Numbered from the stretch's first letter, positions 1 to 4,982 are shown. The stretch is 5,140 nt of DNA from Methylomarinum sp. (GCA_013139755.1 WTAG01000279.1:1-5140); one strand, 5' to 3'. The notes: generated from the sequence alone by a model not told the origin. Translations and numbers: made by a program.

Positions 1-320
1 CTTGCCCAAAAATGCTTTCCCCAGTAACGTTTTTTTAATTTTGGAAATTCTTCAAAAAGTTTTCTTGCACTACGCCCTTTTATTCTTCTCATTATTTCGC
101 TTGGAGCCATATTAGGGGGAGCAGAAATGACTATGTGTACGTGATCCTTACTAACAACCCCTGACAAAATCTTAATTTCAAATGCTTCGCACGTTTGCCT
201 TACTAACTCTCGCACTCGCAAACCAACATCTCCATTTAAGACCTGGTATCTATATTTTGTTACCCAAACAAAGTGGTATTCAATGTTATAAACTGTATGA
301 CTGCCATAGCGATAATCCAT
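1..320 (-). CDS. tnpA: IS200/IS605-family transposase TnpA (Y1 HUH), 5' part only
   Basis: A single-strand DNA transposase that cuts and rejoins element ends through a catalytic tyrosine. The visible 106 codons begin MDYRYGSHTVYNIEYHFVWV, the usual N-terminus of IS200-type TnpA (Y1_Tnp domain). The HUH metal-binding motif is intact as H60-V61-H62 within KDHVHIVISAPP. The basic stretch MRRIKGRSARKLF follows at about residues 76-88. The catalytic tyrosine, expected near residue 125-130, lies beyond position 1, so intactness cannot be judged. The ATG at 318-320 is chosen because it gives the family N-terminus. No Shine-Dalgarno sequence is visible. The start codon lies in a 7-bp inverted repeat (ATTTATC 319-325 with GATAAAT 341-347), which could hide the start in the mRNA, a form of translational damping known for IS200. 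Confidence 0.9.
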   Translation of the reverse strand, partial: MDYRYGSHTVYNIEYHFVWVTKYRYQVLNGDVGLRVRELVRQTCEAFEIKILSGVVSKDHVHIVISAPPNMAPSEIMRRIKGRSARKLFEEFPKLKKRYWGKHFWA

Positions 321-1113
321 TTATCGAGTATATCATTTGAGATAAATCTGTTCGCCTAAAAGGCGAAGGTTTTAACCTTATGCTGGAAAATAAATCTTGT
401 CTTGGTACCAATAATTCAGGAGTTGAATCTGTATTGTATTTTTTAAGTACAAGACTTGCACCATCAACTATTTTTAATAAATATTCAGTTATATCTTCTT
501 TGTGGTTCACGATATTAACGTGGTCAAAATCGAAATCTGAAAAAGGATTTTCTACATCAGGCAATTGTTCAAGATAGGCAGTTTTATTGTAAAATATCTC
601 ATTAAACCAAATATATTCTGGTTGCCAAAAAGAGCATTCCTTAATTAATTTTAGTATGTCATTTATTGTTTTTGGTAAAGATGAAGCTGTATATCGAAAA
701 AAACCATAGTTCATAATATATTCGTCCTTAAAATCTTGTCTTAACTCTTCTTCGGAATATTTATCTATAAACTTAAGACCATCTTCATCAATGGCTTCAA
801 TATACTGATGGTATATGTCTTTTTCACAAAAGAAAAAGGCATTGTCATCTTGAATAAATCGCTCTTTTTCATCATAAAAGCTATCAGCATCTTTTGCATT
901 CATAGCAATCATAAGGCCTGACTTTACTGATTGTTCAGTTGGTTTTAAAACTTTGTAGCTTTCTCTAACATGATGCCAATGATTGAAGTGATATTGTTGG
1001 GCTATTTCATCTAAAGCTTGTGTGTGGATAATGTTTTTTTCTTTTTTTAATTTACGAGATTTTTGTCTAATAATCTCGATAGTTTTGGATGTTACTAGGT
1101 GTTGTGTATTCAT
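286..1113 (-). CDS. Hypothetical protein, 3' end replaced by IS insertion
   Basis: Unrecognised protein of 275 residues as it now reads. The start is the ATG at 1111-1113 (MNTQHLVTSK), preceded by GGGG with a 7-base spacer; the frame stays open back to a TTG at 1221, but that extension has no ribosome site. Residues 5-55 hold a basic segment (RQKSRKLKKEK) followed by HTQALDEIAQQYHFNHWHHV. That pattern (SHSQALE-A-x-x-GF-x-x-W type) resembles the N-terminal motif of plasmid proteins often labelled glyoxalase-superfamily; this is a resemblance only. The rest is acidic and aromatic-rich, with no motif I know and no membrane segment. Native sequence appears to end near residue 244 (...LLVPRQDLFSS). 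The last 30 or so residues are translated from the IS left end, and the true C-terminus should lie beyond the element. Function unknown, possibly inactivated. Confidence 0.6.
   Translation of the reverse strand: MNTQHLVTSKTIEIIRQKSRKLKKEKNIIHTQALDEIAQQYHFNHWHHVRESYKVLKPTEQSVKSGLMIAMNAKDADSFYDEKERFIQDDNAFFFCEKDIYHQYIEAIDEDGLKFIDKYSEEELRQDFKDEYIMNYGFFRYTASSLPKTINDILKLIKECSFWQPEYIWFNEIFYNKTAYLEQLPDVENPFSDFDFDHVNIVNHKEDITEYLLKIVDGASLVLKKYNTDSTPELLVPRQDLFSSIRLKPSPFRRTDLSQMIYSINGLSLWQSYSL
351..367. repeat. IS left-end hairpin
   Basis: Perfect inverted repeat TTCGCCT-AAA-AGGCGAA, GC-richer than its surroundings and 31 bp upstream of the tnpA start. In IS200/IS605 elements such imperfect or perfect subterminal hairpins are the TnpA recognition structures. 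It could additionally act as a weak terminator for the interrupted gene that reads into it, but it lacks a clean U-tract on the minus strand. Confidence 0.7.
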
Positions 1114-1293
1114 TTTAAAACCCCAATATTGCGCTTTAATAGTACCCACTTCTATTAATTGCATATCTGGAATTATAAAATAAAATAATTGAAGATTGAT
1201 CGTCTCATCCAAGTTTACCAAGGTGGGCAGCAGGCTTCGACCAAGCCTTGTCGGATATTGTAAAACATATAAATATTTCTGGCAAATAGAGAC
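1114..1293. other. Intergenic gap with GC-rich hairpin
   Basis: A 180-bp gap between two minus-strand genes. It is AT-rich except for a GC-rich island at about 1218-1255. The island contains the inverted repeat AGGCTT (1232-1237) / AAGCCT (1243-1248) with a 5-base loop, and an outer CCAAGG (1218-1223) that could pair with part of CAAGCCTTG (1242-1250). No T-run follows the stem on either strand, so it is not a standard terminator of the 108-residue gene, although its position downstream of that gene fits a processing or 3'-end structure. No convincing small ORF is seen here. Confidence 0.45.
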
Positions 1294-1620
1294 TTAAATA
1301 TATATTGAATTATCTTTAAATCCTAAAGCATCACAAAGCTCAATTGTTTCGTTTATTATTTTCTGTGTTTTTTCTTCATAAACTCTATTTATATCAATCG
1401 CTTCAAGCAATCCTTTTTTTCTTATCTTGTTTTTTATTTCTTTTAAATCAGGAAGGAGTTTAAAAAAATTAACTCCATTAAGGTTTGCTACAGCGTATAA
1501 AACGTCTTCTTCTTTTTCATATTTGGTTTTTTCTTCAGCAAAAGAAAATAACACGCCGTAGCTGTTTAAAGTTTGTATGACTTTAAGTGTATCGTCAGAA
1601 ATTGTAATTTGACTGTTCAT
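1294..1620 (-). CDS. Hypothetical protein, 108 residues
   Basis: Unrecognised small protein. The ATG at 1618-1620 has a good ribosome site (AGAGGA, 4-base spacer), and the frame closes with TAA at 1294-1296, so this is probably a real gene. The sequence is charged and predicted mostly helical: a short strand-like opening (NSQITISDDTLKVIQTLNSY), an acidic/basic middle (EEKTKYEKEED), the lysine-rich KEIKNKIRKKG near residues 60-70, and a helical tail (KTQKIINETIELCDALGF). No signal peptide, membrane segment or catalytic motif is visible. It lies between the origin and the IS-interrupted gene, transcribed the same way as both flanking genes. A cargo or small maintenance protein is possible, but nothing specific supports that. 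Confidence 0.65.
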   Translation of the reverse strand: MNSQITISDDTLKVIQTLNSYGVLFSFAEEKTKYEKEEDVLYAVANLNGVNFFKLLPDLKEIKNKIRKKGLLEAIDINRVYEEKTQKIINETIELCDALGFKDNSIYI

Positions 1621-1737
1621 GTTTTCCTCTTATTAAAAATTTATAAATGAAAAATCAATTTATCATTTTTTATTTCTGAAAGTAACCGAAAACCCTAAAT
1701 GGTTTTGTAGGAGGTTTTTTTACTAAATTTATATTAC

Positions 1738-1746
1738 TTATCCACA
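1738..1746 (+). promoter_or_regulatory. DnaA box
   Basis: TTATCCACA, an exact match to the strict bacterial DnaA consensus. It lies 25 bp before the tandem AT-rich 11-mers and about 120 bp from the first iteron, the arrangement expected when the initiator and host DnaA open the duplex together. A second exact match at 1023-1031 lies inside a coding sequence and is not counted. Confidence 0.8.
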
Positions 1747-1770
1747 GATATTCATTTGATGAATTAATAA

Positions 1771-1792
1771 GGTTAAATAAAGGTTAAATAAA
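1771..1792 (+). repeat. Tandem AT-rich 11-mers (probable unwinding element)
   Basis: Two perfect head-to-tail copies of GGTTAAATAAA (1771-1781 and 1782-1792), within about 120 bp of almost pure A+T between the DnaA box and the iterons. Repeated AT-rich 11- to 13-mers at this position are typical DNA unwinding elements of iteron origins. The role is inferred; the repeats are exact. Confidence 0.65.
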
Positions 1793-1813
1793 GAAAAGAA
1801 TAGGAAGTTTTAT

Positions 1814-1860
1814 ATTTTGAAAAATACTTATTTTTCAAAATGTTATACTTAAAAATAAGT
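1814..1860. repeat. Overlapping, mutually exclusive inverted repeats
   Basis: Two perfect inverted repeats share a strand. The first has 13-bp arms at 1814-1826 and 1829-1841 with a 2-base centre (core TTTTGAAAAATA / TATTTTTCAAAA). The second has 10-bp arms ACTTATTTTT (1826-1835) and AAAAATAAGT (1851-1860). Because 1826-1835 is used by both, only one can form at a time. They end 4 bp before the first iteron. They could be a protein-binding site, or single-strand structures formed after unwinding. A terminator is less likely, as the stems are almost all A-T. Confidence 0.55.
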
Positions 1861-1864
1861 TTTT

Positions 1865-2123
1865 AGTGTGAGAAGGACTGCCTACTTTGCTCTTAAGTGT
1901 GTGGAGGACTGCCTACTTCTGTGAGGAGGACTGCCTACTTTTTTGATCAAGTGTGAGATAGGCTGTCTACTTTTTCGATCAAGTGTGAGGTAGGCTGCTT
2001 ACTTTTCTTAAAAAATTAATTGTGCTTTTGCTTATAAATCACTGATTTATTTTAAGAGTGAGAAGGGCTGTCTACTTAGTGTGAGAAGGACTGCCTACTT
2101 AGTGTGAGAAGGACTGTCTACTT
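1865..2123 (+). repeat. Iteron array, eight 23-bp direct repeats
   Basis: Eight same-direction copies of a 23-bp unit that begins AGTGTGAG and ends CTGCCTACTT. They start at 1865, 1896, 1918, 1950, 1982, 2055, 2078 and 2101. Copies at 1865 and 2078 are identical, and the copy at 2101 differs from them by one base. The copies at 1950 and 1982 are the most diverged (GGCTGTCTACTT and GGCTGCTTACTT) and share a GATCAAGTGTGAG lead-in. The copies at 1896 and 1918 overlap by one base; the last three are exactly head to tail. The final copy covers the rep stop codon (2118-2120). Such repeats are binding sites for the cognate Rep protein and set incompatibility and copy number. The unit sequence is not one I recognise. 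Confidence 0.95.
2034..2050. repeat. 17-bp palindrome between iteron groups
   Basis: Perfect inverted repeat ATAAATCA-C-TGATTTAT in the 50-bp AT-rich spacer that divides the array into five upstream and three downstream iterons. It may be a binding site for a host factor or second regulator; the match to the IHF consensus is imperfect, so no protein is named. Confidence 0.5.
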
Positions 2124-3374
2124 AGATCTAGGTTTATTCGCTATTTGAAGCCCCTCTTTAATAGCTTTTTCCCGTGAGATGCGATCACGTTTATTAGCAG
2201 CTTTTTGTTCACTGCTAAATTCATGTGTAGGCCTAATAGTATATTTAATGTCTACAGTTTTTCGTCCCTCTTTCTTTTCTTCCATTTCATAGCTAGAAAT
2301 AGCTCCTGTTTTTATTAATTCATCCAGCCCAGCAATAACTTTAAATCTATTATCAACATCCCTTTCTGCCCTTAAAAGGCTACTTTCTGCTTTTATGGTA
2401 GAAAATAAAAAATTATGGTTGGTTAACAAACTAGCGTAAGTAAAACGGTTTATTAATCTTCTAAGTAACCATTGACTTAACTGCCCTTTACAATTCATTA
2501 GTCTTTTATAATTATATTGTCTGAATTGCAATGTATTTACTGCATGGGATATGAAGACCGATAATCGGGCAACATGCAGTTTTTTTGGGTCATTAAGGTA
2601 TTGTTTTCTATCAACACTACAATAGTCTTGTAAAATAGCCCCAGTATAGATTTCTTCCCTATCCTCATACACAGTCAATATACATTTGCTCATAACTTCT
2701 AATGACTGCTTAATTTGCTGGTGAGTTCTACTACGCTTATTTTTTCTTAGCTCTTTATTGATCATTGCATAACTAAATTTCACCCAACTTTCCACATTTT
2801 TTGGATTATGTATCCCTAGATTTTGTTCGGTAAAAATCTTTTTCAAAACTTCTTCTACTATTTCCTCGCTTCTAGTAGGAAAGAACGCTTTATATTCTCC
2901 GTTTGATTGTTTTATTAGAGCAGCTTGAATTTCCACTTTGTAAGGTAAAGGTTCTCCGTTCTGTCCTCTTAAAATATATTCTTGTGTGTAAGGCTTAGCC
3001 AAACCTTCATCTGTTCTAAGTTTTGATTGTTCTTGTTGTGATAAAAAATATTTAGGGATTCGTTCCCATAAGTCAACGGTATTTGAAACTTCAGTTATCT
3101 CATTCGCTAAAAACTCAGAAAATAAATCATGTTGAATGCTTTTTATTGCTTTAGTTGGTGGGGTTTTAATTTTTTTATTGGTTAATAAACCTGCATCAAT
3201 ACTTATTTGATCTGCATAGGAAAGTAATTCTTCGTCTGTCATATCCCCCCCGTTGGGTGGCGTTGGTGTAGTAAAGTCAATTGAAAAGTCACTTAATTTT
3301 TTACTTTTAATTGTAGGAATATCCTCGGGGGTAATGTCTTTAAATTTCGATTTAATATTATCTTTTTCAGTCAT
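2118..3374 (-). CDS. repA: Plasmid replication initiator protein, RepA-like
   Basis: The 418-residue initiator expected to bind the neighbouring iterons, open the origin and recruit host DnaA and helicase. Residues 1-75 are polar and probably disordered. The C-terminal half resembles the plasmid RepA family with winged-helix folds: RTHQQIKQSLEVMSKCILTV at 216-235, then the family-like block FISHAVNTLQFRQYNYKRLM (274-293) followed by a W-L-x-R-R-L segment at 302-307. A basic tail (388-418) ends at a TAG inside the last iteron. The ATG at 3372-3374 is preceded by GTAGG with a 9-base spacer. Identification rests on this resemblance, and even more on the iteron/DnaA-box origin directly downstream. 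The promoter region contains three 15-bp repeat units, so expression is probably repressed from there. The exact Rep family (IncW-like RepA or other) is not settled. Confidence 0.85.
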   Translation of the reverse strand: MTEKDNIKSKFKDITPEDIPTIKSKKLSDFSIDFTTPTPPNGGDMTDEELLSYADQISIDAGLLTNKKIKTPPTKAIKSIQHDLFSEFLANEITEVSNTVDLWERIPKYFLSQQEQSKLRTDEGLAKPYTQEYILRGQNGEPLPYKVEIQAALIKQSNGEYKAFFPTRSEEIVEEVLKKIFTEQNLGIHNPKNVESWVKFSYAMINKELRKNKRSRTHQQIKQSLEVMSKCILTVYEDREEIYTGAILQDYCSVDRKQYLNDPKKLHVARLSVFISHAVNTLQFRQYNYKRLMNCKGQLSQWLLRRLINRFTYASLLTNHNFLFSTIKAESSLLRAERDVDNRFKVIAGLDELIKTGAISSYEMEEKKEGRKTVDIKYTIRPTHEFSSEQKAANKRDRISREKAIKEGLQIANKPRSK

Positions 3375-3391
3375 GCTGTTATACCTACAAA

Positions 3392-3436
3392 TATAGTATA
3401 ATTCTTTATAGTATATAACTTTATACTATAAACTTT
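3392..3436 (-). promoter_or_regulatory. rep promoter/operator, three 15-bp units
   Basis: Three 9-mer cores at exact 15-bp pitch: TATAGTATA at 3392 and 3407, TATACTATA at 3422. The last two form a perfect inverted repeat with 11-bp arms (3405-3415 and 3422-3432) around a 6-base spacer. On the minus strand the cores supply TATACT sequences that fit a -10 box for rep, at 3400-3395 or 3415-3410, with no good -35 box. A repressor bound here would cover the promoter. The innermost core also covers the stop codon of the ParB-like gene (3426-3428). Positions 3417-3430 are identical to 4398-4411 upstream of parA. Confidence 0.7.
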
Positions 3437-3710
3437 TAGTGTCTTCCCCATATTTTTTTAACAGCATTTTAATAGCCTCTTCTGCTAGTTCAGGGGCTTT
3501 CTTTCCTTTTTTCTTTCTTTGTTTATATACAAAGTCATCAAAGGCTTCTGCATATTTTTCTTGAATATAAAATGCTTTTTGCATTCGTGGTGGAGCTTTT
3601 CTAATTCTGACTAACTGAGGTGCTGCATTATGCGCAGTTTCATTTTTTTCAGTTAAGCTTGCAGCTCTTTGTTGTTCTTCTTCCATCCAATTAGGTTTGT
3701 CATTCTGCAT
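3426..3710 (-). CDS. Small ParB-like partition partner (ribbon-helix-helix-like)
   Basis: A 94-residue basic protein directly behind parA (5-bp gap; ribosome site AGAGAG inside the parA tail), so almost certainly co-translated with it. Residues 1-40 are polar and likely flexible. MQKAFYIQ (43-50) could be the DNA-contacting strand, EKYAEAFDDFVYKQRKKK (51-68) the first helix and APELAEEAIKMLLKKYG (72-88) the second. That is the layout of ribbon-helix-helix centromere-binding proteins of type Ib partition systems (ParG/omega style: flexible tail that stimulates the ATPase, folded C-terminal DNA-binding dimer). No large KorB/ParB N-domain is present. It is the leading candidate to bind the 15-bp arrays upstream of parA and rep. 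The fold and role are inferred from pattern and position. Confidence 0.75.
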   Translation of the reverse strand: MQNDKPNWMEEEQQRAASLTEKNETAHNAAPQLVRIRKAPPRMQKAFYIQEKYAEAFDDFVYKQRKKKGKKAPELAEEAIKMLLKKYGEDTKSL

Positions 3711-3715
3711 CTTAT

Positions 3716-4321
3716 TTACTCTCTAATTTTGTTGTTTTCTGATTGTTCTATAAGGATAGCCCCTAAAATTTTAGACATTTCACGGCGACGGTCTCCAATT
3801 TTGTACGCTTTATTTAATGACACATCAAAAATAGTGCGGTATTCACTTGATGCTCTACTAAAAACACCACTGGATGGAATAACAAAAGCCCCCTGTTCTT
3901 CTAGGTATTCAGATGTAGTTTTCTCGCTTTTCCTATGACCACTTCCATCGGTAACAACCGTAATTATCTTTTTTTCCATAGTATCGGCTCGTTTAAAAGC
4001 ATCAATATAGGTGGCATATTGGTCTCTAGCTGGTTTTAAAGGCATCACTAACAGATGATTGCTAGGTACTTCCCAATCACTTGCCTGATGGTCAAAGAAG
4101 ATCAAATCAACATCGGGTTTTTCTTCTGGAATTTGCCCTATAACTTCAAAAGGTAAATTTCCTCCTTTAAAATAATTTGTTGATGTTCCTTGAGGGTCTT
4201 GGCAAATCACAAGGGGCTTCAAACCTATTTCAATAGCCGCAGCTGCTAAATTAATTGCAAGCATGGATTTTCCCTGCCCACCTTTTGGATTCCATATACT
4301 GATTAGTTTTATTTTCTTCAT
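3716..4321 (-). CDS. parA: ParA-type partition ATPase (type Ib)
   Basis: A 201-residue Walker-type ATPase that, with its DNA-binding partner, distributes plasmid copies over the nucleoid. The deviant Walker A motif is KGGQGKS at residues 13-19, with the signature lysine K13 and catalytic-loop K18. The A' motif reads CQDPQG at 40-45: the second aspartate (D42) is kept, but the usual first one (D-x-D) is cysteine. Walker B is DLIFFD at 72-77. Length and the lack of an N-terminal helix-turn-helix fit the short type Ib class. The ATG at 4319-4321 is chosen because it gives the standard N-terminus right before Walker A and has AGGTGG three bases upstream; the frame extends further upstream only through the operator repeats. 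It heads a two-gene unit with the ParB-like gene, under the 4343-4417 array. Confidence 0.92.
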   Translation of the reverse strand: MKKIKLISIWNPKGGQGKSMLAINLAAAAIEIGLKPLVICQDPQGTSTNYFKGGNLPFEVIGQIPEEKPDVDLIFFDHQASDWEVPSNHLLVMPLKPARDQYATYIDAFKRADTMEKKIITVVTDGSGHRKSEKTTSEYLEEQGAFVIPSSGVFSRASSEYRTIFDVSLNKAYKIGDRRREMSKILGAILIEQSENNKIRE

Positions 4322-4342
4322 TTCCCACCTTTGAAACAGATT

Positions 4343-4417
4343 AAAACCATATAAATAAATAGTATATAAAACTATACCATATAAATATATACAATAAAAC
4401 TTTATACTATAGATTTT
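4343..4417 (-). promoter_or_regulatory. par operator/centromere candidate, five 15-bp units
   Basis: Five units at exact 15-bp pitch in the 95-bp gap upstream of parA. The 9-mer cores are AAAACCATA (4343), AATAGTATA (4358), TATACCATA (4373), TATACAATA (4388) and TATACTATA (4403). Matches to TATACTATA or its reverse complement are 6, 8, 8, 8 and 9 of 9. The 11-mer ACCATATAAAT recurs at 4346 and 4376, 30 bp apart. Type Ib systems normally place the centromere and the autoregulated promoter here. The first unit (4403) reaches the stop codon of the upstream gene (4417-4419). The parA promoter must lie within or next to the array; no clear -35/-10 pair stands out from the A+T background. Confidence 0.7.
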
Positions 4418-4908
4418 TATTGTGGTTTTTTTGTGACCTCTATCCATTCTTTTATGACGTCCCATTCATTGCTTGTCATAGCTGATTCTAAAAGGCTTAT
4501 TAAGATGTACATCTTTTTCTTCTCGTGAAGTTCTGGCAACCAGTCATTTAAACTGATTGTATCTTTAATGCTATAGCCACGTTTTACATTGTCATAAACC
4601 ATATCAGCAATAGCACGGTAATGATTAGCGGCATATATCTTTTGTTTATCACTTTTCAATCCACATTCTTTTAATACTTCATAGCAATCAAAAATACCTG
4701 TATTACCAAGCCATTTTTTAGTCGATAGCGTGTCTATTCCAGCTACTTTCTGAGTTGGGATAACATCATCATGAATCATGAAGTTTTCAAAAAAATGCCA
4801 ATCCCCAGTCCCTTTATCCGAAGGAATATTGAGAGCGGCTATTGCCGTTATGTAATTATCTGGGTTTGTATTATGAACAAACAATTCACTTAAAGAGTGT
4901 AAAGTCAT
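4417..4908 (-). CDS. Hypothetical protein, 163 residues
   Basis: I cannot name this family. The protein is soluble-looking, with no signal peptide or membrane segment. Residues 1-35 are MTLHSLSELFVHNTNPDNYI and the following helix; the middle has an aromatic stretch DWHFFENFMIHDDVIPT and a conserved-looking GIFDCYEVLKECG; then come AANHYRAIADMVYDN, LNDWLPELHEKKK and a helical end. The NHYRAIADMVYDN and DWLP stretches look like motifs of a compact all-helical family, but no catalytic set is evident. The start at 4906-4908 has no Shine-Dalgarno sequence. The gene lies between the divergent kfrA promoter and the par operator, same strand as parA, ending 95 bp before it. Its promoter overlaps that of kfrA, so KfrA probably controls it. 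A plasmid-maintenance accessory or one half of a toxin-antitoxin pair are possibilities only. Confidence 0.7.
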   Translation of the reverse strand: MTLHSLSELFVHNTNPDNYITAIAALNIPSDKGTGDWHFFENFMIHDDVIPTQKVAGIDTLSTKKWLGNTGIFDCYEVLKECGLKSDKQKIYAANHYRAIADMVYDNVKRGYSIKDTISLNDWLPELHEKKKMYILISLLESAMTSNEWDVIKEWIEVTKKPQ

Positions 4909-4982
4909 TTAATTTTTATATATTTTTGTATGTAATGTATGTATAATACACTATACATTTTATAAATAATACAGGAAAGATT
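4909..4982. promoter_or_regulatory. Divergent promoter/operator between kfrA and the 163-residue gene
   Basis: A 74-bp AT-rich gap between divergent genes. A perfect plus-strand -10 box TATAAT (4942-4947) lies 35 bp before the kfrA start, and its complement strand offers TATTAT (4948-4943) about 34 bp before the other gene, so the two promoters overlap. No clear -35 boxes are seen. Around it are the direct repeat TGTATGTA (4927-4934 and 4936-4943), an 11-bp palindrome TGTAT-A-ATACA (4940-4950) and outer arms ATGTAT (4935-4940) / ATACAT (4953-4958). KfrA proteins are known autorepressors that bind their own promoter, so these repeats are the likely operator. AGGAAAGA (4973-4980) is the kfrA ribosome site. 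Confidence 0.65.

Larger units (their letters stand above)
1..380 (-). mobile_element. IS200/IS605-type insertion sequence, left-end portion
   Basis: The left end of a single-strand-transposing IS200/IS605-type element, entering from the window start. It is recognised by its HUH transposase gene and, upstream of that gene, a perfect subterminal hairpin at 351-367 (7-bp arms TTCGCCT/AGGCGAA, 3-base loop), the kind of structure TnpA recognises in this group. A second perfect inverted repeat, AAGGTT/AACCTT, lies just outside at 366-379. The exact left boundary is not defined, because such elements have no terminal inverted repeats and make no target duplication; I place it near 380 because the host reading frame stops looking gene-like there. 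The right end is outside the window. No tnpB accessory gene is visible in the part present. Confidence 0.8.
1621..2117. other. Vegetative replication origin (oriV) region
   Basis: A 497-bp stretch without a credible gene that carries all the parts of an iteron-type plasmid origin in order. These are a perfect DnaA box (1738-1746), a very AT-rich segment with tandem 11-mers (1771-1792) and inverted repeats (1814-1860), then eight iterons (1865-2123). It lies at the 3' side of rep, not upstream of it. The stretch 1621-1737 holds only the leader of the 108-residue gene and a weak 6-bp inverted repeat (AAAACC 1689-1694 / GGTTTT 1701-1706). The layout is seen directly; that replication starts here is inference from known iteron plasmids. 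Confidence 0.85.

Noticed and set aside
380..577. Plus-strand open frame opposite the IS-interrupted gene
   Set aside because: Antisense shadow of the minus-strand frame, with no ribosome site or recognisable motif.
1023..1031. Second perfect DnaA box (TGTGGATAA)
   Set aside because: It lies inside a coding sequence, about 700 bp from the origin, and encodes part of the IIHTQ stretch of the motif; most simply coincidental.
1114..1221. TTG-initiated extension of the IS-interrupted gene
   Set aside because: It has no Shine-Dalgarno sequence and begins in the GC-rich hairpin; the ATG at 1113 has GGGG at proper spacing and starts the recognisable N-terminal motif.
1689..1720. Rho-independent terminator (AAAACC/GGTTTT stem followed by T-run on plus)
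   Set aside because: The stem is only 6 bp and weak, the T-run starts 9 bases after the stem, and no plus-strand gene ends here.
1865..2123. CRISPR array
   Set aside because: Repeats are directly adjacent or separated by 8-9 bp, spacers are not unique 30-mers, and the layout next to rep with a DnaA box is that of an iteron origin.
3669..3938. Plus-strand open frame opposite parA/ParB-like gene
   Set aside because: It overlaps two well-supported minus-strand genes and has no family features or ribosome site.
4322..4465. 48-residue N-terminal extension of ParA in the same open frame
   Set aside because: It lacks a ribosome site, overlaps the end of the upstream gene, and its peptide repeats every five residues (IYLYG...IYLYG) because it is a translation of the 15-bp operator repeats. 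The ATG at 4321 gives the normal ParA start.
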